A stretch of DNA of 64,000 bases. Source: Chrysoperla carnea. Lineage: Eukaryota > Arthropoda > Insecta > Neuroptera > Chrysopidae. The number at the start of each line of letters is the position of its first letter. Position 1 is the stretch's first letter. This document shows positions 57,701 to 64,000 of this stretch, one piece after another. Where the stretch lies: contig NC_058337.1 in NCBI RefSeq assembly GCF_905475395.1, forward strand, positions 98,450,368 through 98,514,367, read 5' to 3'. The notes under the pieces are model-generated. The model was not told the origin of the DNA, did not search any database, and saw only the letters and a program-made list of their open reading frames with translations. A program made the translations under genes and the position numbers.

Positions 57701-60700
57701 CTAGCTGTACTTGGTGGAGGAAAGAAGTGCGTTTTGGAGAATTGTCAGAAATTTTCCTGCTTCTGTAAACTGAAATCATAAATTTTATGAAATTTCATTG
57801 TATTTTTAAAGATTATAAAAAACTTCGTTAAAGTTACCGTAAAAATTATCGTTTAAAAAAATCTAATTTAAAAAAATCACAGTAATTACTTACAAACTTG
57901 GCTCCTTTTAGTGCTCCAGCCCTGGTTTCAAACCACATCTGTTTCTTTGGTTTTTTGTTTTGGTCCTCTTGTTTGTTTTGTCTTTGCTTTGGCTTGTGTA
58001 CTCGTTGTGGGCCATGTTTGAGTTTAGATTTTAAGTGTTTCGAAGCTAAATGTCCACGCTTGAATCCAACATGACCTTCCAATATCTAAAAGAACATAAA
58101 AATTGTTGAATAAAATTAGAGATTTTGTCTAAAGAACTATGCGGCTAATTTTGACCTGGCAGACAGTGCATGCTTCTTATAAAACTTTTTTTTTCTTTGC
58201 TCATATTAACCTTAAGAGAAGATACTTGAACGCTATTTTTATGAAATTTAACTATATTTAAACAATGTTATTTGATGTATTATGAACGTTAAGAGCAATT
58301 TTTAATGACTTCCGGCTCCAGCTTTGGTAGTAGTTCAAACCTAATATATACGTACGGTTCCATCTTTTTTTGATTTCCTTTTTTTTCCTTCTCGTTTTGC
58401 TTCTTTTCCAAAAGCTGATTTTTCCAAATTTCGAACATAATTTAAATCCACAACCTTCATATTATTAAATTCATCCATAATTTTTTTCAATCTTTGCTTA
58501 TCCTGCTCAGTTTCTTCTCTTTTTTTTCGACCTTCGTCCTTTTTTTCCTCAACTTTTAAGTCATTTACATTTGATTCCCCTGCATTAGGCCAATTATTGA
58601 CATCACTGATATAATTATTTGGAATTTTTATAAATTTTAGAGTATTTTTTTCAAATTTATCTTTAGAATGCGGTGAGCGTAAAAGTTTAAATCCAGGGCT
58701 ATAAGTCACATTTCTCAACTTAAAGCTACTCCAATTTATATTTTTATTATTTGCGTAGAGTGCATTAATCAACTGATAGTCCTGTTATAAAATTGAACTT
58801 TTAATTTAGACATTAGGTATTCATCACAAAAACACGCATGCGTGTGTGGGGGGTTCGTGGAGGGGGTATGTTTTTGTCATTAATGTAACCAAAAACTACT
58901 AAAATTTCTTTTTAATGAGACATCATTTGCCCTCCCGTTCCATTTATAAAAAACAAATAATCGAAAAAAGGTTAAATGAATTGAATACGCTCGTTCTAAG
59001 AAATTCTTAAAGTTTGCAACGCACATAAAATTTTGGAAACTTTGACACTAATATAGTATTGACGGAATTAGATGAATTACTTACTGCAAGACGGTTTACT
59101 TCACAAAAAGTTCACTTAAAAAGACCAAATTTTCATTTAAGGTATTTCCAGCATGGTATTTGCAGTTTCTATGTTAAAGCAATGGTACAATTTTTTTTTC
59201 GACAGAATTTAACGAAAAATTAAATTTAAGAATTTAATAATGCTTACTATTAATTCCCAAAGTTTCAGAAATTTTGACCGTTTAAAATGGGAAATAATTA
59301 TGCCAACGCCCCAATTTCGATCAATTTACGTCAAAATTAATATCTCGAAAGTGAAAATTAATTTCTAAATTTTTTTTTTAGAATTTTATTGTGTAGGGGA
59401 GCGGAGGCTAATACCGTACAGCGGCTAATTCCGTACATCACTGTTTATCCTGAAGGAATTGCGCTGCGTGCGTTTGCTTGGTGTCAATCATTAGCGCAGT
59501 AGTGTTAGTGTAGCCTCTTAAGTTACTGTGCTATTAAGGGTAATAATTTTGGTATAAATAGATGTTATGTGATTTGGCGCTCGTTTTTACAACTTTTAAA
59601 CATCAAAAAATAAGTGTAAGTACCTATTTTTATTAAATTTTATAATGAAATTATTATATTTCGACTATTAATATCTTTATAATAAGATTTTGATCAAAGA
59701 ATCCCTTTATTGAATTTTTTTTTAGGTAAATACTCATTCTTGAAATTTGAATTCGGTTTCGGGAATTTCCGTACACTGTACGGTATTACCCGCAATGAAG
59801 CATTGCATGAAATTATTTCTCCAGAAGCAGCAGAAAATGCAGAATCAGAGATATCACATGAACTTATTTCACCAGTAGAAGCAGTAAATTTAGAATCAGA
59901 AATATGAGGAGTCATTAATTGTGTGTAATATGTAATGAATTTGGTAAGGATATAGAATTATGGTACAGATGTGTGTCATGTGACAAATGGGCATTCTGTG
60001 GACGATTATATCTGTGTATTTTGTGAATAAATAAAAGATTACCCACAGTTAATTAAAATTATTTTTTTTATTTGAGAAAAAATACCTTTTTTCAGGCTTT
60101 TTAGGTTCTTAAAATTATGTACGGAATTAGACGCAAGTCTCGGGTAATTCCGTACAAATAACTTTATAGAATAATTTGATTTTGACACTGTCATATTGGA
60201 CACTGTCAATTATGGATTATTTATATAAAACTAGACTAAATTTATGATGGCTTGATACATAAAGCATTGTATTCTATTAAGTAGGTTCGAAGAAATACAC
60301 GTTTAAAGTTAGGTGTACGGCATTACCCTCCGCTCCCCTAAACATTTTTTTCTACTTTTTCTTCAATATATAATAATATCATAAAAAATAGTTGGAGAGA
60401 CCGGACATTTTACATGCTTTAAATGGGACATGACCCTCAAAATCGCGAACTTTGTCTTTAAATATCTCGCGATCTAAACGGTCAAAAATTATGAAATTTT
60501 AGGAATTCATAAATAAAGCTATTATAAACCCGAGAAAAAAAATTCGGCCAAATCTGTCGAAAAGTGATTTCATGCTGGTACTACCTTAAGACAATCTTTT
60601 AATATATAAAAATCTTGGGTAACGGTCTTTGTGGTCGCACTTTTCAGAAACGGCTCGACCAAATAAAATGGTTTTTTTTTTTTTGTATATTTGGTAAGTA

Positions 60701-61309
60701 TGAAAAAAGTTGTTAAGTATTTTAACTCTTCTATCCCTACACCGACTAAGAGGGTTTGTCTGAAAATCCGTCATTTTATTTTATTTTCTAATACGTTAGG
60801 GTTCACACCAAAAAATGAAAACCCATGAAATTGTGAACAATAGGGAAGACAAGCGAGGGCAGGGGAAGTGAAGGATACATTACGGTAGTCTTTGTTTTCA
60901 TTAAAGTTGAAATTGTCCAGCGAACATGACATTCATTGAACGTTAGAAGGCTTTCACTTCCTTAATATTATCTCATGGAGCTAGTATGAAATTAAACGAG
61001 CAAAAACTTGAAGCAAAACTATCTGGCTGTCTAGCTATCCGTGAGGAGGATAATTCAAAACGAAAAGAGACAAACGGGAAAACGTGAATGGACTTATTAG
61101 GTGGTTTTATGAAAAACCGTATCTAATAAAATTTTGTTTGTGGCATCAATATGTCAAAGCATTACAAACTTGTATCATGAGTGAGACAAAACAAAGCGTT
61201 TTAGAGAGTTGTCACCATTTGAACATTTGTTAAGAACTTTTTTTAAGAAATATTTTCTTACCTTTAAAAGAAAAATGAGGAGAAATAAAATTACACGAAA
61301 ATACTTCAT
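57701..61309 (-). CDS. Secreted lysine-rich protein of unknown function, four exons (244 aa)
   Basis: Assembled from four exons on the minus strand: 61309..61262, 58781..58356, 58085..57894, 57769..57701. All introns are GT-AG and all junctions are phase 0. Exon 1 encodes MKYFRVILFLLIFLLK, a complete signal-peptide-like start. Exon 2 (residues 17-158) begins DYQLINALYANNKNINW and has a long charged Lys/Glu helix at about 90-125, a likely coiled coil. Exon 3 (159-222) is very basic (GFKRGHLASKHLKSKLKHG, KQRQNKQEDQNKKPKKQ). Exon 4 adds 22 residues, EAGKFLTILQNAL near the end, and TAG. There is no cysteine, no other membrane segment and no domain I recognise. The consistent phases and sites support a real gene; the weakest link is exon 1, joined across a 2.5-kb intron filled with transposons. 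A start inside exon 2 (codon at about 58772) is the alternative, which would lose the signal peptide. Confidence 0.65.
59140..60586. mobile_element. Family D foldback element interrupted by a TA transposon
   Basis: Reverse-orientation match to 30689-31188: left part 59140-59395, right part 60339-60586. The right terminal repeat is intact (CATGCTGGTACTACCT); the left has changed to AGGTATTTCCAGCATG. TA flanks it on both sides (59138-59139, 60587-60588). It lies in intron 1 of the secreted-protein gene. Confidence 0.88.
59396..60338 (+). mobile_element. 943-bp TA-inserting DNA transposon with a zinc-finger remnant
   Basis: Terminal inverted repeats of about 25 bases with two mismatches, GGGGAGCGGAGG then TAAT.CCGTACA, directly flanked by TA (59394-59395, 60339-60340). 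Comparison with the uninterrupted family D copy confirms the borders. The plus strand carries coding remnants: an open frame 59710-59907, then after a stop CVICNEFGKDIEL, WYRCVSCDKWAFC (about 59921-60010). That Cys-x2-Cys...Cys-x2-Cys-x4-Cys finger resembles the C-terminal finger of insect pogo-like transposases. The DDE catalytic region is missing, so it cannot move by itself. Confidence 0.85.
60595..60800 (+). repeat. Helitron-like 5' end fragment
   Basis: TCTTTTAATATATAAAAATC then GGTAACGGTCTTTGTGG and CAGAAACGGCTCGACC resemble the beginning of an insect Helitron family. No 3' hairpin with CTAG was found after it. It abuts the family D element. Confidence 0.45.
60800..60925 (+). repeat. 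Family L repeat
   Basis: CACCAAAAAATGAAAACCC, GAAATTGTGAACAA, GGAAGTGAA and GGTAGTCTTTGTTTTCA, AAAGTTGAAATT match the reverse complement of 24200-24350. Confidence 0.65.
60990..61190 (-). repeat. Family A fragment, reversed and shuffled
   Basis: TCATAAAACCACCTAATAAG (reverse reading) and TGATGCCACAAACAAAATTTT are family A landmarks. CTGGCTGTCTAGCTATCCG and AATTCAAAACGAAAAGAGA nearby are also family A but in plus order, so the copy is rearranged. It lies in intron 1 of the secreted-protein gene. Confidence 0.5.
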
Positions 61310-62190
61310 GTTCAAAATCAACAATCAGGTCTAATTTGTTTAAAATTTGATAATCAACTTAAGTTTTTATAATTATGAAATAAATAATTTCCATAATAAA
61401 TTAACCGATTGATAGTAGAGCCATTCTGGGTTGCATTAGACCATTCATTGACAAACACTTTTAACTTTTTTCAAATTCATAAACAGACAAAAATATAGTA
61501 AAAGCCTTAGGTAAACATATATAAATAATAACGTCCCGACATAGAATACCTGCCCAGGCGTTACAGTTAAAGATAGAAACGTGAAATTTTTAGAATAAAT
61601 CGTTTTATTATATGTAGTCGTTATTCAAGAAAGTATTTTTTTACTATTGATATGTCGGCCAATCAGTTATTTATTCTAAAATGTATCAACATTGTAAAAA
61701 ATGAGATAAAATGGGCTTTAAGGTGAAAAAAACGACGGTTTAATGTTACCCGAAACTCAATACCGTTGGATCACTGCTATTGTTGCCTAAATATCAGGAA
61801 TTTCATGTAATCTATTTACTTTTAATATAAATTTCATTTACCGCAAAATATCACAATAGCTGTTGGTATTCAATTTAACCAGAATGACTGTATTTGATTT
61901 TTAATTGAATACCCCTATTTAGGATGGTCCCTAATAGAGTCTTTAGAAAAAGTTTACTATAATGGATAAAGAAAGGGAAAAAAGTAATCTAACCAAGTAG
62001 GAAATATATCAAAAATACATTCGTAAAGTTATGGACTTCTGTTCTTATACAACCTGTATACATATATTTATTTAATTATAGTTGAAATATAGGAGTTTTT
62101 AATTAACTTTTATTTACATCTAAATCGCGCTAATTACTTAAATTATTATTTATTGCAAATACTCAAATAACGGGTGATCGAATGAGGGGT
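61310..62190. other. Upstream of the secreted-protein gene
   Basis: Presumed promoter side of the minus-strand gene; no element identified. No further exon seen. Confidence 0.4.
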
Positions 62191-62197
62191 CTATATA

Positions 62198-62680
62198 TTT
62201 ATACCATGTACATATGAAATATACATAGTATATTAAGTTTCGTCCCAAGTTTGTAACGCTTAAAAATAATGATGCTAGGAAAAAAATTTTGGTATAGGTG
62301 TTCATAGAATCACCTAATTAATCCATTTCCGGTTGTCCGTCCGTCCGTCCGTCCGTCTGTGGACACGATAACTCAAAAAAGAAAAAAAATATCGAGCTGA
62401 AATTTTTACAGCGTACTCAGGACGTAAAAAGTGAGGTCAAGCTCGTAAATGAGCATCATGGGTCAATTGGGCCTTGGGTCCGTAGAACCCATCTTGTAAA
62501 CCGTTAGAGATAGAACAAAAGTTTAAGTAAAAAATGTTCCTTATAAAAAAATAAAAAACTTTTGTTTGAAACATTTTTTTGTAAACATCACTGTTTACCC
62601 ACGAGGGCGTTAATTAGGTGCACATTTTATAGTATGTATTAATATAATTAACTCAGTGTTTGTTTTCACTTGTTTTTTTG
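62198..62680 (+). repeat. Family A repeat
   Basis: A long copy: TTATACCATGTACATATGAA, a (GTCC)n tract at 62336-62358, AAATTTTTACAGCGTAC, CTTGGGTCCGTAGAACCC, TTTACCCACGAGGGCG and a shortened 3' end at AACTCAGTGTTTGTTTTC. Confidence 0.85.
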
Positions 62681-62940
62681 AAGTTATACTTCTTTTGGCG
62701 CGTTTGGATGAGAGTGAATTTGTGAGCTGCGCGCGCACGAACGACATGATGAAGTTAGCCACAGAATTGAAATAATAAAAAAATATATTTTCAACACTGA
62801 ATATAGTTACAGTACTGAGTGTTCATACTATACACTACATAGTACTTATATCCCTGAGCCAGTTCAAGTCGATGGTTGTGTAATATAGTATTCATATGAA
62901 TAATTAATTTTGAATGAAAGAAGTATAACTTCTAACGCGT
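62675..62940. repeat. Inverted-repeat pair, GAAGTTATACTTCTT
   Basis: GAAGTTATACTTCTT lies at 62679 followed by GGCGCG; its reverse, next to CGCG, lies at about 62918-62940. The spacing of 240 bases and similar outer sequence suggest a small MITE joined to the 3' end of the family A copy. Confidence 0.45.
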
Positions 62941-63017
62941 GTACATAAGTACACACACTCTTTTTTTTATTATAAAATCATCAACATCAAGTAAAATGGT
63001 TGCAAGTAAAAAACAAA

Positions 63018-63150
63018 AAACCTTTTATAACATGTATATGAAATATACCAAGTTTAGTCCCAAGTTTGTAACGCTTAAAAATATTAACATTGGTCAATTG
63101 GGTCTTAGGTCCGTAGGACTCATCTTGTAAACCGTTAGAAATAGAATTTA
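63018..63150 (+). repeat. Family A repeat, internally deleted
   Basis: TTTTATAACATGTATATGAA, GTCCCAAGTTTGTAACGC, AAAAATATTAACATTGGTC, TGTAAACCGTTAG. About 200 bases in the middle are missing, and it is truncated at the 3' end. Confidence 0.7.
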
Positions 63151-63154
63151 TAAA

Positions 63155-64000
63155 ATTTATAAAATCAAATTCAAACTGTGATTATATTTCTTTGTTCATA
63201 ATAATTTTAATAACAGTAATTGAAAATTGAGTTTTTTTCTTTTATATTGTTTTTGATTACTTTGATCTTAGTGTAGGTACGTAATCTGGAGAAAGTCATC
63301 CCTTTTAATGAAGTGCACAAATAATTGGTTTTCTTTCTAATTGTATCAAGAAAAAAAAATTGAATGAAGGAAAAGTTTTTAACGAACTGTGTATTTAAAA
63401 TAAGAAAAATACTTTGGAATATGAATAAATAAAAATACATAAATAATACATTAATATCGATTTAGAAAATATTTCTAACGATTTGGGATTTTCCTTGACC
63501 TAAGAGAGTCCGGTTCCTAAAATGGCTCATAGTAATATCAAGTTGAGATTCGTGGTTGAAATTATTTGTTCTTTATTTTCAACTTTGATCATGAAAATAC
63601 GAAATTTTTCGTTATTTGTCTTGGTTATCGAAATATCGAAAGCTAAATAATTAAACAAAATTTTCAATTATCGATATTTTAAAAATTACTCCACATATCG
63701 AAAAATTTTAATGATAATCATTATGTTAATCATTTACAGTGGAAAAAAAAGCATTAATCATGTGAAATCTGTAAAAAAAACTTTTCGTATAAGAGATTAA
63801 CTACAACATAAATGTAGTAAAAAAACCGAGGAAAAACCTGATATTTGTAATTGAACATTTTATAATAGAAGCCAAAAATTCTTAATAAATAGGGTCTATG
63901 AATAGTTATTACTACACTGTATCCGAATGACTTAATGTGTTTCGGTTTAGAAGCATGTGTTTTCGGTTTATACTTATTCGGTTTTCTCACTCAAATCTCG
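63155..64000. other. Intergenic, no gene
   Basis: AT-rich to the window edge; no exon or repeat recognised. Confidence 0.4.

Noticed and set aside
1-64000. CRISPR arrays, bacterial operons, phage or virus insertions
   Set aside because: Repeats are transposon-like without regular spacers, genes are spliced and of animal type, and no viral domain was seen.

Overview
The window is a nuclear genomic segment of an animal, most probably an insect. It is strongly AT-rich, its genes are split by short GT-AG introns, coding density is very low, and it is full of decayed DNA transposons of insect type: Helitrons, pogo-like and mariner-like elements, hAT relics, foldback elements and a tRNA-derived SINE. 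No species can be named from sequence alone, and nothing bacterial, viral or CRISPR-like is present.

Genes occupy mainly the first 12.6 kb. From the left: the first two coding exons of a TBC1D20-like Rab GTPase-activating protein gene (minus strand, leaving the window at the left edge); an unrecognised intronless 299-codon gene at 3002; an intronless PIGW gene at 4025 (GPI-anchor inositol acyltransferase); a second, degenerate copy of the 299-codon gene (6061-7880); a second full-length PIGW copy at 8028; and a six-exon EOGT gene on the minus strand (EGF-domain O-GlcNAc transferase, ending in HDEL). The 299-codon gene and PIGW were duplicated together as one tandem segment. The two PIGW copies share an apparently identical block of about 0.8 kb but diverge in the last quarter, which looks like gene conversion. 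PIGW and EOGT both act in the endoplasmic reticulum, on GPI anchors and on EGF repeats respectively; they are neighbours, not one pathway.

From 12.6 to 57.7 kb I find no host gene. This stretch holds repeats: an unclassified MITE with a 6-bp target duplication (14.4 kb), hAT transposase relics (15.3 and 40.2 kb), two Helitrons inside two copies of one flanking sequence (16.4 and 17.6 kb), a pogo-like MITE (19.8 kb), a SINE (23.1 kb), foldback elements (27.2, 38.7, 50.1, 56.4 kb), a reverse Helitron (32.8 kb), a mariner relic (52.1 kb) and another pogo-like MITE (53.2 kb).

At 57.7-61.3 kb on the minus strand a four-exon gene can be assembled for a 244-residue, lysine-rich, cysteine-free secreted protein of unknown function. 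Its 2.5-kb first intron carries a foldback element (59140-60586) interrupted by a 943-bp TA-inserting transposon. An uninterrupted copy of the same foldback element at 30689-31188 gives the empty site. The right end, 61.3-64 kb, has more repeats and no recognised gene. All repeat names are working labels: family membership was judged by eye, without a database.
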